Below are positions 39,579 to 48,742 of a DNA stretch of 64,000 bases, in pieces (the first letter of the stretch is position 1; every line of letters starts with the position of its first letter). A program made the position numbers and the translations under genes. Under the pieces are notes generated by a model. That model was not told the origin of the DNA and did no database searches. It saw only the letters and a program-made list of their open reading frames with translations. This stretch comes from an uncultured Croceicoccus sp. (lineage in GTDB: Bacteria > Pseudomonadota > Alphaproteobacteria > Sphingomonadales > Sphingomonadaceae): positions 434,001 through 498,000 of the forward strand of contig NZ_CANMCP010000001.1 in the NCBI RefSeq assembly GCF_947496385.1. Reading direction: 5' to 3'.

Positions 39579-41873
39579 ATGAGCAGCCGCAAAGCCGAAC
39601 CACGCGAATATCACGGGGCGGCGGGCGGCTTCGGGTCGTTACAGGGTATCGCGCGCATCGAATTGAAGGAGCGCGCCGGGCCGGGGGCTGCCGAAACGCT
39701 CTATCGCCAGAACAAGCCCGAGGGCCACATGTGCACGTCCTGCGCATGGGCGAAGCCGCCGAACCCGCATCTCGCCGAATTCTGTGAAAACGGGGCGAAG
39801 GCAACGCTCTGGGACCTGACCAGCGAGCGTTGCACGCCGGAATGGATTTCGCGCCACACGGTGACCGAATTGCGCGAACGCAGCGGGTACGAGCTGGAAA
39901 TGCGCGGGCGGCTGACCGAGCCGATGCGCTACGATGCCGGGACCGATCGCTATGTCCGCGCGAGCTGGGACGAGGCATTTGCCGCCATCGGCGCGGAGCT
40001 GCACCGGCTCGACCCCAAATCGGTGACCTTCTACGCTTCGGGGAAGGCGGCGCTGGAACCGTCCTATCTCTATGCCGTGTTCGCGCGGGCCTATGGGCAT
40101 AACAACCTGCCCGACAGTTCGAACATGTGCCATGAAACGACGTCGGTCGGGTTGAAGAAGGTCGTCGGTTCGCCGGTCGGCACCTGCACCTTGCAGGATC
40201 TCGACCATTGCGACGCGATCTTCTACCTCGGCCAGAATCCGGGCACCAACAGCCCGCGCCTGCTGCGCCCGTTGATGCAGGCGGCGAAGCGCGGCTGCAA
40301 GATCATCACCTTCAACCCGCTGCGCGAAAAAGGCCTGCTCGAATTCATCGACCCGCAGGACCCGGTCGCGATGCTCACGCAGAAGCCGACCAAGATGTCG
40401 CACATGTACATGCAGGTGAAGCCCGGCGGCGACATCGCGGCCCTGATGGGCGTGATCAAGCGCGTGCTGGAAATCGATGATGAGGCGAAGGAAAAGGGCC
40501 TGGCCCGCACGCTGGACGATGCGTTTCTGGCCGAACATACGCATGGCTTCGATGCGCTGCGCCACACGGTCGAGAATACGGGCTGGGACGCGATCGAGGC
40601 AAATTCGGGCATCGCGCGCGCCGATCTGGAGCGGGCGGGCGATGTCTATGCCGGGGCGAAGAATGTCATCGGCATCTACGGCATGGGGCTGACGCAACAT
40701 GTCCACGGCTCGCAGGCGATCGGGATGCTGGTCAATCTCCTGCTGCTCAACGGCAATATCGGGCGGCAAGGGGCCGGCTGCACCCCCATCCGCGGCCACT
40801 CCAACGTGCAGGGGCAGCGCACCGTCGGCATTACCGAGAAGACGAAGCTCGCCCCGGTGGAGAAATACCGCGAATTGCTCGACCTCGAAACGCCGGAGGA
40901 GGACGGCCACACCACGGTCGAATTCCTCGAGGCGCTGCTCGACGGGAGTAACAAGGGTTTCATCGGCCTTGGCGGCAATCTGGCGCAGGCGGTGCCCGAC
41001 CATGAACGCGTGCACCGCGCCTGGGGCGAGATGGAGCTGACCGTGCATATCGCGACGAAGCTCAACAAGACGCATCTCATGCCGGGCAAATCCTCGTGGA
41101 TCCTGCCCTGCCTCGTCCGGGCGGAGGAGGACATGCAGGCAAGCGGCCGGCAAACCGTCACGATGGAGGACAGCTTCAGCCACATCTACGGCAGCATCGG
41201 CAAGCGCAAGCCGGCGAGCGAACAGCTGAAAAGCGAAACGGCGATCGTCGCGGGGCTGGCGAAGGCGACGCTGGCCCATCGCGAAACGCGCAATCCAAAG
41301 CTCGCATGGGACGAATGGACCGGCGATTATGCGCGCATCCGCGACCTGATCGCGCATACGTTCCCGGACGAGTTCCATGACATGAACGGGCGGATGAACC
41401 AGCCCGGCGGGTTCTATCGCGGCAATGGTGCCCATGACCGCATCTGGAAAACAGACAGCGGGAAGGCGGAATTCACCGATCCCACCGTGCTGAATGCCTG
41501 CGGTATCGGGGAGGCGGACGGCCGATTTCACCTCGTCACCGTCCGCTCCAACGATCAGTTCAACACGACGGTCTACGGCCATTCGGACCGGCTGCGCGGG
41601 CTCGAAGGGACGCGCATGATGGTGATGATCAACCCCGACGACATGGAGCGCCACGGATTGGCGGACGGCGATCTCGTCACGCTGATCGGCGACGCGGAGG
41701 ATGATATGGAGCGCACGGTCCGCGGGCTCAAGGTGACGCCCTATCGCCTGCCGGACGGGTGCCTCGCGGGTTATTTTCCGGAGCTCAATCCGCTCGTTCC
41801 GCTGTGGTATCATGACAAGCTGTCGAAAACGCCCGCATCGAAAGGCATTCCCGTCCGTATCGTGAAGGAATGA
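39579..41873 (+). CDS. FdhF/YdeP family molybdopterin oxidoreductase
   Basis: The 764-residue protein belongs to the bis-MGD molybdenum/tungsten oxidoreductases. Near the N-terminus are C52 and C55 (C-T-S-C) and C69 (F-C-E-N-G), possible ligands of an Fe-S cluster. M-C-H-E-T-T-S-V-G-L holds C184-H185, aligned with the Sec/Cys-His of formate dehydrogenase H. The C-terminal MGD domain contains R-S-N-D-Q-F-N-T-T-V-Y-G. The physiological substrate of YdeP-type members is unknown; YdeP is linked to acid resistance in E. coli. A GGAG site lies eight bases upstream. fdhD follows with a four-base overlap. Confidence 0.93.
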   Translation: MSSRKAEPREYHGAAGGFGSLQGIARIELKERAGPGAAETLYRQNKPEGHMCTSCAWAKPPNPHLAEFCENGAKATLWDLTSERCTPEWISRHTVTELRERSGYELEMRGRLTEPMRYDAGTDRYVRASWDEAFAAIGAELHRLDPKSVTFYASGKAALEPSYLYAVFARAYGHNNLPDSSNMCHETTSVGLKKVVGSPVGTCTLQDLDHCDAIFYLGQNPGTNSPRLLRPLMQAAKRGCKIITFNPLREKGLLEFIDPQDPVAMLTQKPTKMSHMYMQVKPGGDIAALMGVIKRVLEIDDEAKEKGLARTLDDAFLAEHTHGFDALRHTVENTGWDAIEANSGIARADLERAGDVYAGAKNVIGIYGMGLTQHVHGSQAIGMLVNLLLLNGNIGRQGAGCTPIRGHSNVQGQRTVGITEKTKLAPVEKYRELLDLETPEEDGHTTVEFLEALLDGSNKGFIGLGGNLAQAVPDHERVHRAWGEMELTVHIATKLNKTHLMPGKSSWILPCLVRAEEDMQASGRQTVTMEDSFSHIYGSIGKRKPASEQLKSETAIVAGLAKATLAHRETRNPKLAWDEWTGDYARIRDLIAHTFPDEFHDMNGRMNQPGGFYRGNGAHDRIWKTDSGKAEFTDPTVLNACGIGEADGRFHLVTVRSNDQFNTTVYGHSDRLRGLEGTRMMVMINPDDMERHGLADGDLVTLIGDAEDDMERTVRGLKVTPYRLPDGCLAGYFPELNPLVPLWYHDKLSKTPASKGIPVRIVKE

Positions 41874-42676
41874 GCCGTCATCCCGTGACGGGCGGGACCG
41901 CGCCCGCCCGCTTTACCGAACATTTCGCCGACGGACGGCCCGCGAGGCCGTTGGACCGTTCGCTTCCCGGCGAAGTGCCGGTCGCGCTGGAATACAATGG
42001 GGTGACGTGGGCGGTCATGATGGCGACGCCCGAAGATCTTGGCGATTACGCGCGCGGGTTCGCCATTGGCGAGGGGCTCATTGCGCGCGACGCTCCCCCA
42101 TTGTCCGTCGATGTCGCGCGGATCGACGATGGATGGATCGTGCGGGCGCAATTGCCGGGCTGCGATGCCGAAACCATGGCGACCCGCGTGCGGCGGCGGA
42201 TCGGCGATTCCAGCTGCGGCCTGTGCGGCATGGACACGTTGGCCGAGGTGGCCCGCCCGTTGCCGCCGGTCGCGGTGCCGATGCGGCCCGAACCCGCCGC
42301 CATTTTCCGCGCTGGGGCTATGTTGCGAGAGCACCAGCCGATCGGCCGCGCGACCGGTGCCGCCCATGCCGCCGCGATCTGCACCATGGATGGCGCGATC
42401 GCATGCGTGCGCGAGGATGTCGGCCGGCACAATGCCTTCGACAAGGCGATCGGCGCGTGGACCGCCGCCGGGGCGGCGCCGGGCGGCGCGACCCCGCGTT
42501 TCGCGATGTTGAGCGCGCGATGCAGTTTCGAGCTGGTCGAAAAAGCGGTGCGGGGCGGATTGAGTGCGCTCGTCACGATTTCGGCACCGACGAGCATGGC
42601 GGTGGAACGGGCACGGGATGCGGGGCTTCCGCTTTTCGTGCTGGCGCGCGGGGATTCGGTGCTCGAGCTGACGTGA
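41870..42676 (+). CDS. fdhD: Formate dehydrogenase accessory sulfurtransferase FdhD
   Basis: FdhD transfers sulfur from the cysteine desulfurase IscS to the molybdenum of bis-MGD cofactor, which activates formate dehydrogenase-type enzymes. The 268-residue protein has the C-G-L-C-G motif (C116, C119) that carries the persulfide and R-E-D-V-G-R-H-N-A-F-D-K, the binding motif typical of the family. Its ATG overlaps the stop of the upstream oxidoreductase gene (ATGA), so the enzyme and its maturation factor are coupled. No other formate dehydrogenase subunit or molybdenum transport gene is nearby. Confidence 0.95.
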   Translation: MSRHPVTGGTAPARFTEHFADGRPARPLDRSLPGEVPVALEYNGVTWAVMMATPEDLGDYARGFAIGEGLIARDAPPLSVDVARIDDGWIVRAQLPGCDAETMATRVRRRIGDSSCGLCGMDTLAEVARPLPPVAVPMRPEPAAIFRAGAMLREHQPIGRATGAAHAAAICTMDGAIACVREDVGRHNAFDKAIGAWTAAGAAPGGATPRFAMLSARCSFELVEKAVRGGLSALVTISAPTSMAVERARDAGLPLFVLARGDSVLELT

Positions 42677-42677
42677 T

Positions 42678-43310
42678 TCAGCCCCAGGGGCGTTCGCGAA
42701 ACCATTTCGTGATGACATATTTGGTGCCCTTGCGCACCTTCATCCCGTGGTGGAGCGTGCTCGCATTGACCGCGCCGTCGCTCTTGCGATTGTTCCAGGC
42801 GACGAGGCGCCCGGTTTCGGGCTGAAACGTCTTGCCGATCACCTTGAAACGGGTGGCGCCGCCCGCGTCCGGTTCGTTGAGGTAGATCATGAAGGTCCAA
42901 GTCCGCTGCCCCGCGACGGCGCAGAATTTGTCGTAATCCTCGCCGCCGGGCGTGAAATAGTCGGTGTGCGCCTTGAACTCCTGACCGACGGCGTAACGTT
43001 GTCCCTGAAGCGGTTCGCCATGCGCGGGGTCGAGCCCCGACAGCGCGCCGAGCGCGGCATCGAGCCGGGCGACGACATCGATCCCGGAATCGAGGTCGCA
43101 GGTCTCGCTCGTCCGGAAATAGGCGTCGCCATTGGGGTCGGCGATGGTGGACGGGCGCCGGTCCGCATCGATGAGCGCGATGAGCGCGGTGCAATCGTCG
43201 GGAGAGAGAAATCCGCGCCGGGTGAACAGCTCCAGCCGGGGCGAGGGGTGCTGCTGCACGGCGGGGTCTTCGCGCAGCCGGGCCGCGACCGATGATGCGT
43301 GGGAACTCAT
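42678..43310 (-). CDS. 2OG-Fe(II) oxygenase, prolyl 4-hydroxylase-like
   Basis: The 210-residue protein has the double-stranded beta-helix dioxygenase pattern: iron ligands H115 and D117 in A-H-T-D-Y-F, and a distal histidine (H187 or H188) in L-H-H-G-M-K-V, followed by K-G-T-K-Y-V-I-T-K-W-F-R, the 2-oxoglutarate-binding end of prolyl 4-hydroxylase alpha subunits. T-F-M-I-Y-L-N lies between. The target protein is unknown. ATG 43310 has a GGAG site; the frame is open further upstream but without a signal. Its stop is one base from that of fdhD. Confidence 0.9.
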   Translation of the reverse strand: MSSHASSVAARLREDPAVQQHPSPRLELFTRRGFLSPDDCTALIALIDADRRPSTIADPNGDAYFRTSETCDLDSGIDVVARLDAALGALSGLDPAHGEPLQGQRYAVGQEFKAHTDYFTPGGEDYDKFCAVAGQRTWTFMIYLNEPDAGGATRFKVIGKTFQPETGRLVAWNNRKSDGAVNASTLHHGMKVRKGTKYVITKWFRERPWG

Positions 43311-43575
43311 GGGCTCACTCCATAAGCAAGCCGGTGCGGCGCGCCAAGTGTCCGCGCGAATCGAATGCGAAGGGCACGCGCGGCGCCCGGCTGGCGACCG
43401 AAAAAGGGCGGGCGATGGAATCTTGCGCAAAATGCGGGGTTTGACGCTTTTTTGCTTCCCTTCTCGCGATGGCTGTGCAACAGGGCGAACCCGCTGGCGA
43501 TAGCGCTTGACGTCGTCGCCCGTCGGTGAAAACAGGCACGCCCGGCCCGGGAATTCCCGCGGTCGGCACGCTTAT

Positions 43576-43653
43576 GGCGATCGTAGCTCAGTTGGTTAGA
43601 GCGCCGGTTTGTGGTACCGGAGGTCGGGGGTTCGAGACCCCTCGATCGCCCCA
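43576..43653 (+). tRNA. tRNA-His (GTG)
   Basis: A complete cloverleaf is visible: extra G at -1 (43576) opposite the discriminator C73 (43650), acceptor GCGATCG (43577-43583) with CGATCGC (43643-43649), D-arm with AGCTCAGTTGGTTAGAGC, anticodon stem CCGGT/ACCGG, anticodon GTG (43611-43613), T-arm GGGGGTTCGAGACCCC and encoded CCA (43651-43653). The G-1:C73 pair is the tRNA-His identity element. A run of five Ts follows directly. Confidence 0.97.
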
Positions 43654-43715
43654 TTTTTCACTGGCAGCGGGCGTTCGATGCCCCGCATTGCCCGCAGCAT
43701 CGGAGACGCGCCGCG

Positions 43716-44774
43716 ATGTGGAGCAATCCCGCTTTCGACGATCATGAAAAAGTCACGCTGGTCCATGACCGCAAGAGCGGGCTGCGCGCCATCATCGCCA
43801 TTCATTCCACGCATCTCGGCCCGGCGGCGGGCGGCACGCGGTTCTGGCACTATGCCGATTCCGCCGATGCCGTGACCGATGCGCTGCGCCTGTCGCAGGG
43901 GATGAGCTTCAAGAACGCGATGGCCGATCTCCCCATGGGCGGCGGCAAGGCGGTTCTGCTGGCCGATGCGGACGGTACGAAGACCGATGCCATGCTGGAG
44001 GCTTATGGCCGCGCGGTCGACGCGCTCGGCGGCGAATATGTCACGGCCGAGGATGTCGGCATTTCGGAGCAGGACATGGTCGCCATTGCCCGTGCGACCC
44101 CGCATGTCACCGGCCTTCCGACCGAAGGCGCGCAGGCCGCGGGCGGCGATCCGGGGCCGTTCACCGCGATGGGCATCTATCTCGGCCTTGCCGCCGCGGT
44201 CCGTCACAAGCTTGGCCGCGAAACGCTCGACGGGGTGCATGTCGCGGTGCAGGGGACCGGCAGCGTCGGTGGCCGCCTCGCCCGCATGCTCGCCAAGGAT
44301 GGCGCGCAGTTGACGCTGGCCGATGTCAATGCCGAGCGCGCCGCAACGCTTGCCCGCGACCTCGGCGCGCGCGCCGTCGCGGCGGACGAGATCATGGGCG
44401 TTGCCTGCGACGTGTTCAGCCCCAATGCGCTGGGCGCCATCCTCGATGACGAGGGGATTGCCCGGCTCGACACGCAGATCGTCGCGGGCGGCGCCAATAA
44501 TCAGCTGGCCCGGCCCGAACACGGACAGATGCTGGCCAAGCGCGGCATTCTTTATACGCCGGATTACGTGCTGAATGCGGGCGGGATCATTTCGGTCACG
44601 ATCGAATATCTCGCGCGGCAGAGCGGCCGGACCGCCGATGTGAACGAGGTGCGTGAGAAGATTCGCCAGATTCCCGGTCGGCTCGTCGAAATCTGGGCCG
44701 AATGCGACCGAACGGGCGAAACCCCCGCGACGATCGCGGACATGATGGCCCGCCGCCGCATCGGGCGCAGCTGA
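43716..44774 (+). CDS. Glu/Leu/Phe/Val family amino acid dehydrogenase
   Basis: The 352-residue protein oxidatively deaminates an amino acid with NAD. It has the catalytic region G-M-S-F-K-N-A-M-A-D-L-P-M-G-G-G-K-A-V, with lysines K66 and K78 as in leucine dehydrogenase, and a Rossmann loop V-Q-G-T-G-S-V-G-G. The shorter length (352) and lack of an N-terminal extension fit leucine/valine dehydrogenases rather than glutamate dehydrogenase. The start at 43716 lies 62 bases after tRNA-His, so the two may share a transcript. The exact substrate is inferred only. Confidence 0.92.
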   Translation: MWSNPAFDDHEKVTLVHDRKSGLRAIIAIHSTHLGPAAGGTRFWHYADSADAVTDALRLSQGMSFKNAMADLPMGGGKAVLLADADGTKTDAMLEAYGRAVDALGGEYVTAEDVGISEQDMVAIARATPHVTGLPTEGAQAAGGDPGPFTAMGIYLGLAAAVRHKLGRETLDGVHVAVQGTGSVGGRLARMLAKDGAQLTLADVNAERAATLARDLGARAVAADEIMGVACDVFSPNALGAILDDEGIARLDTQIVAGGANNQLARPEHGQMLAKRGILYTPDYVLNAGGIISVTIEYLARQSGRTADVNEVREKIRQIPGRLVEIWAECDRTGETPATIADMMARRRIGRS

Positions 44775-44886
44775 CCGCCGCTGCGCAATCAGTTCCGCCT
44801 GTCCGCACCGCCGCCGCGCGGGGCAGGGGCCGAGTCGGTGCCTTGCCGCGGCGCGACAGCGGTGCCAAAGCGGGCTGCGTAACGCT

Positions 44887-45615
44887 ATGCATGGTTTTGC
44901 CAATCCTAAACGCTTCCTGACGATCGCCCGCTGGCTGACGCCGGTGTTGCTGGTGACGGGAATGATCGTCGCCGGCGGCGCGCTCGCCTGGGGGCTGCTG
45001 GCGACGCCGGCGGACCGGTTGATGGGCGAAACGGTGCGCATTCTCTATCTTCACGTGCCGGCGGCTTGGCTGGGCATGGGGGGGTGGACCGCCATCGCCA
45101 TCGCCAGCCTGGTCGAGCTTGTGTGGCGCCATCCGCTGGCCGGAATCGCGGCGCGCGCGGCGGCGGTGCCGGGTGCGGCATTCACGGCGATCTGCCTTGT
45201 CACCGGGTCCATCTGGGGCCGTCCGACATGGGGGACATGGTGGGTGTGGGATGGCCGGCTGACCTCGATGCTGGTGCTGCTGTTCCTGTATTTCGGCTAT
45301 ATCGCGCTTGCCGGCGCGGCACAGGGGGACATGGCCGCAGGGGCCGGCGGAAACAGGGTCACGGCCATTTTCGGGCTCGTCGGTGCGGTCAATATTCCGA
45401 TCATCAACCGTTCGGTGGTGTGGTGGAACTCGCTCCATCAACCGCCCAGCATCACGATGGGGCAATCCGCGATCGACCCGGTCTTTCTCGTTCCGCTGCT
45501 CCTGTCCACGCTTGGGTTTTCGCTTCTTTTCGGCGGGATCGTGCTTGCGCGCATGCGGGCCTTGCTCGCCGATATTCAGGCGGAGGCGCGCCTGCGCCGG
45601 CGTGCGCTGACGTGA
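44887..45615 (+). CDS. ccmC: Heme exporter protein CcmC
   Basis: CcmC presents heme to the chaperone CcmE on the periplasmic side. The 242-residue protein has six hydrophobic segments, the L-H-V-P-A-A-W motif in the first loop and the tryptophan-rich W-G-T-W-W-V-W-D-G-R-L-T-S (WWD domain) that binds heme, plus two conserved histidines (H56 in L-H-V, and H in N-S-L-H-Q-P). It opens a ccm operon that lacks the ABC components ccmA and ccmB, which must lie elsewhere. Confidence 0.96.
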   Translation: MHGFANPKRFLTIARWLTPVLLVTGMIVAGGALAWGLLATPADRLMGETVRILYLHVPAAWLGMGGWTAIAIASLVELVWRHPLAGIAARAAAVPGAAFTAICLVTGSIWGRPTWGTWWVWDGRLTSMLVLLFLYFGYIALAGAAQGDMAAGAGGNRVTAIFGLVGAVNIPIINRSVVWWNSLHQPPSITMGQSAIDPVFLVPLLLSTLGFSLLFGGIVLARMRALLADIQAEARLRRRALT

Positions 45616-45625
45616 CCGTTCCGGC

Positions 45626-45766
45626 ATGACCGAAGGGCTCGATCAGTGGCCGTTTGTCTGGGCGGCCTATGCGGTGGGCGTGGGCGGCACGTTCGCGACC
45701 GCGGCGTGGGCCTGGGTCGCGATGCGCCGCGCCGAACGCCGCCGCGACCGGGCGCGCGGGAAATGA
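45626..45766 (+). CDS. ccmD: CcmD heme export adaptor
   Basis: This 46-residue single-span membrane protein lies exactly between ccmC and ccmE. It has a hydrophobic segment (about residues 9-31) including F-V-W-A-A-Y-A-V, followed by a basic tail A-E-R-R-R-D-R-A-R-G, the layout of CcmD, which stabilises the CcmABC-CcmE complex. It is below the length of usual gene calling, so it can be missed. Its TGA overlaps the ATG of ccmE. Confidence 0.9.
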   Translation: MTEGLDQWPFVWAAYAVGVGGTFATAAWAWVAMRRAERRRDRARGK

Positions 45767-46233
45767 GCGCGTCGCTCAAGCCCAAGCATCAGCGGCTGGT
45801 GCTCGTGATCGTCGCGCTGTGCGTGCTCATCGGGGCGGGGTTGCTGGCGGCCTATGCGCTGCGCAATCAGGCAAGCTATTTCTACGTTCCGTCCGACATC
45901 GTGGCCGACCCGCCCGAACCGGGGCAGGCGGTGCGGCTGGGCGGGATGGTCGCGGATGGCTCGATCGAGACGATGGACGATGGCGTGACGATCCGCTTTA
46001 CCGTGACGGACGGGCAGGCATCGGTCCCGGTTGAGTTTTCGGGTATCATCCCCGACCTCTTCGTCGAAGGGTCCGGCGTCGTCGCCGAAGGGTCGATGGG
46101 CCCCACCGCATTTATCGCGACCAACCTGCTTGCCAAGCATGACGAGAATTACATGCCGCGCGAATTGCAGGACATGACCGAAGCGCAGCAGCGCGAAGTC
46201 GTCGCCGAAACCTACGAGGCGCAGGCGCAATGA
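45763..46233 (+). CDS. ccmE: Cytochrome c maturation heme chaperone CcmE
   Basis: CcmE covalently binds heme through a histidine and delivers it to the CcmF/H ligase. The 156-residue protein has an N-terminal anchor (about residues 11-32), an OB-fold domain, and the heme site L-L-A-K-H-D-E-N-Y-M-P with H126 and Y130. Both ends overlap neighbours by four bases (ATGA), consistent with tight coupling in the ccm operon. Confidence 0.97.
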   Translation: MSASLKPKHQRLVLVIVALCVLIGAGLLAAYALRNQASYFYVPSDIVADPPEPGQAVRLGGMVADGSIETMDDGVTIRFTVTDGQASVPVEFSGIIPDLFVEGSGVVAEGSMGPTAFIATNLLAKHDENYMPRELQDMTEAQQREVVAETYEAQAQ

Positions 46234-48185
46234 TCGCGGAACTCGGCCTTGCGCTGCTATGGTTTGCGGCGGCTTTTGCGTTGCTTCAGCTTTTTACGGG
46301 GCTGCTGTCGCTCCGCGAGGCGGGCGCCGGGTTCGCCGAATCGGTGCGCCCCGTCGCCGTGATGCAGGGCGTGCTGGTGACGCTGTCCTTCCTTGCGCTG
46401 ATCTGGCTGTTCCTGCGCACCGATCTTTCGGTGTTGCTCGTCGCGTCCAATAGCCATGTGGACAAGCCGTTCGTGTTCAAGCTGGCGGGGACGTGGGGCA
46501 ATCACGAAGGCTCGATGCTGCTCTGGGTGACGGTCATGGCGCTTTCGGGGGCGGCGATCGCGCTGCTCGAACGGCGTCTGCCCGAACGCACCATGCTGGC
46601 GACGCTTGCCGCGCAGGCGTTCGTGAGCCTTGGCTTCTACGCCTTCCTGCTGTTTTCCTCCAACCCGTTCACCCGGCTCGAACCGGCGGCGCGGGTGGGG
46701 GCGGGGCTCAACCCGCTATTGCAGGATCTCGGCCTCGCGTTCCATCCGCCCACGCTCTATCTCGGCTATGTCGGGCTTTCGGTCGCGTTCAGCTTTGCCG
46801 TCGGTGCCTTGATGACGCGGCAGGTCGGGCCGCAATTCGCGCGCGCGATGCGGCCCTGGGTGCTGGGCGCGTGGATATTCCTGACCATCGGGATCACGGC
46901 GGGAAGCTACTGGGCCTATTACGAGCTGGGCTGGGGCGGCTGGTGGTTCTGGGATCCGGTGGAGAATGCCTCGCTCATGCCGTGGCTGGCGGCGACGGCG
47001 CTGCTCCATTCGGTCAGCGTGCTGGCCGCGCGCGATGCCTTGCGGATATGGACGATCATGCTCGGCGTCGTGGCGTTTTCGATGTCGATGGTGGGCACGT
47101 TCCTCGTGCGCTCCGGCGTCTTGACCAGCGTGCATTCCTTTGCGGTGAGCCCGGAACGCGGCAGCTTCATCCTTGCGCTTCTGTGCCTCTACATCGGCGG
47201 GGCGCTGGTGCTGTTCGGCCTGCGCGCCTCCACCGTGAACGAGGGCAAGCAATTTGCATGGAGCAGCCGGGAAGCCGCGCTGGTGTTCAACAATGTCGCG
47301 CTGACCGCCATTCTCGGCATCGTGCTGGTCGGCACGCTCTATCCGCTTTTGACCGAGGCGTTCGGCGTGCGGGTGTCGGTGGGGCCGCCCTATTTCAATC
47401 CGGTCGGCGCGATTTTCGCCTTTCCCATGGTGGTGGTCATGGCGATCGGCCCGCTGCTGCGCTGGCGGGAGGATCGCTTTGCGCGCGTCGGGCGCCGGAT
47501 GATCGCGCCGGTGGCGATATTCGCAATTGCGCTGGTGGCGGCGCTTGTCCTCGCGCCGGGAATCGGGATCCTGCCGCTGCTCGGCCTCGCGCTCGCCGCG
47601 ATGCTGGCGGTTGCGAGCGTGTTGCCGGTGTTGGGCCGCAATCCGCGCCGGGTCAAGCTTGCCGTGTGGGGCATGGTGGTCGGGCATTTCGGCCTCGCCG
47701 TGGCGCTTGCCGGGATGGCCAGCAATGCCGCCTTTACGACCGAGCGGCTTGCCGCGGCGGCCATCGGCGATACGGTCGCGGTGGGCCCATGGGACGTGAC
47801 GCTCTCCGAAATCGAGCCGATCGCTGGCCCCAACTGGACCGCGCTGGAGGGGACGATGACGGCCCGCTATCGCGGCGGGGCACCGGTCGTGCTTCGCCCG
47901 CAGGCGCGCAATTTCTTCTCGCCCCCCACGGCCACGAATGAATCGGCGCTGGCGACACGCTGGAACGGGCAGCTTTATGCCGTTCTGGGACAGGAGGCCG
48001 ACGGCGGACGCTGGCAATTGCGGTTGTGGTGGAAGCCGTTCGTGACGCTGATCTGGATAGGCGGGTTGATGGTGGCGCTGGGCGGTCTGCTCGCGCTGAT
48101 CGGGCGGGTCATTGCCGACTGGAAACAGCGGGCGATCCGGGTGCGGCTCGCCGAGCGGCGCGAATATCGCGAGGCGCAGCCATGA
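46230..48185 (+). CDS. ccmF: Heme lyase CcmF
   Basis: CcmF, with CcmH, attaches heme to apocytochrome c. The 651-residue protein has about fifteen hydrophobic segments and the tryptophan-rich W-G-G-W-W-F-W-D-P-V-E-N motif (about residues 231-242), followed by L-H-S and, later, the conserved histidines of the P-HIS sites such as L-T-S-V-H-S-F. Length agrees with the family (about 650). Overlaps both ccmE and ccmG by ATGA. Confidence 0.97.
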   Translation: MIAELGLALLWFAAAFALLQLFTGLLSLREAGAGFAESVRPVAVMQGVLVTLSFLALIWLFLRTDLSVLLVASNSHVDKPFVFKLAGTWGNHEGSMLLWVTVMALSGAAIALLERRLPERTMLATLAAQAFVSLGFYAFLLFSSNPFTRLEPAARVGAGLNPLLQDLGLAFHPPTLYLGYVGLSVAFSFAVGALMTRQVGPQFARAMRPWVLGAWIFLTIGITAGSYWAYYELGWGGWWFWDPVENASLMPWLAATALLHSVSVLAARDALRIWTIMLGVVAFSMSMVGTFLVRSGVLTSVHSFAVSPERGSFILALLCLYIGGALVLFGLRASTVNEGKQFAWSSREAALVFNNVALTAILGIVLVGTLYPLLTEAFGVRVSVGPPYFNPVGAIFAFPMVVVMAIGPLLRWREDRFARVGRRMIAPVAIFAIALVAALVLAPGIGILPLLGLALAAMLAVASVLPVLGRNPRRVKLAVWGMVVGHFGLAVALAGMASNAAFTTERLAAAAIGDTVAVGPWDVTLSEIEPIAGPNWTALEGTMTARYRGGAPVVLRPQARNFFSPPTATNESALATRWNGQLYAVLGQEADGGRWQLRLWWKPFVTLIWIGGLMVALGGLLALIGRVIADWKQRAIRVRLAERREYREAQP

Positions 48186-48742
48186 GCGCGCCGACCCCCG
48201 GGCGCCGGTCGCGCTGGACCATATGGCTTCCGCTTGCGCTGTTCATCGGTTTCGTGGCGCTCGTCGCATACGGGCTGATGGCGCCGGGGGAACGCGACGT
48301 GCGCAGCGCGATGGTCGGCAATCCGCTTCCGCAATTCACGCTCCCCGCCGGCGTAGAGGGCACGCCCGGACTGTCGCGCGCGGATTTTACGAAGGGCGAG
48401 CCGCGCCTGCTCAATATCTTTGCAAGCTGGTGCGTGCCCTGCGCGGTGGAGGCGCCGCAGCTCGATACCCTCGCCGCGCAGGGGGTGCCGATCGACGGTG
48501 TCGCCATCCGCGACCGGAGCGAGGATATCGCGCAGTTTCTGGACCGGAACGGCAACCCCTATCGTGCCATCGGCAAGGACGATGTGAGCGCCGTGCAACT
48601 CGGCATCGGATCGTCCGGCGTGCCCGAAACCTTCGTCATCGATGGCGAGGGGATCATCCGGTATCAGCATATGGGCCCGATCATGGAGCGTGACATCGCG
48701 CAGATCATGTCCGAATGGCGCAAGGCGAAAGAGCCGCTATGA
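48182..48742 (+). CDS. ccmG: Thiol:disulfide oxidoreductase CcmG/DsbE
   Basis: CcmG reduces the cysteines of apocytochrome c or CcmH. The 186-residue protein has an N-terminal anchor (about 13-33) and a thioredoxin fold with active site W-C-V-P-C (C84, C87) and cis-proline in G-V-P-E-T. The usual W-C-x-x-C context F-A-S-W-C is retained. It overlaps ccmF and ccmH by four bases each. Confidence 0.96.
   Translation: MSAPTPGRRSRWTIWLPLALFIGFVALVAYGLMAPGERDVRSAMVGNPLPQFTLPAGVEGTPGLSRADFTKGEPRLLNIFASWCVPCAVEAPQLDTLAAQGVPIDGVAIRDRSEDIAQFLDRNGNPYRAIGKDDVSAVQLGIGSSGVPETFVIDGEGIIRYQHMGPIMERDIAQIMSEWRKAKEPL

Noticed and set aside
39639-41813. A 724-residue minus-strand open frame opposite the FdhF-like gene
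   Set aside because: Arg/His/Pro-rich sequence without motifs, entirely antisense to a clear molybdopterin enzyme gene.
43507-43535. Promoter of tRNA-His (TTGACG with 17-base spacer)
   Set aside because: The -35 is good, but the -10 position reads AAACAG, too poor to list as a feature.
43576-43660. tRNA-His as an integration site for a mobile element
   Set aside because: No integrase, no repeated tRNA 3' end and no change in gene character follow; the next gene is an ordinary metabolic dehydrogenase.
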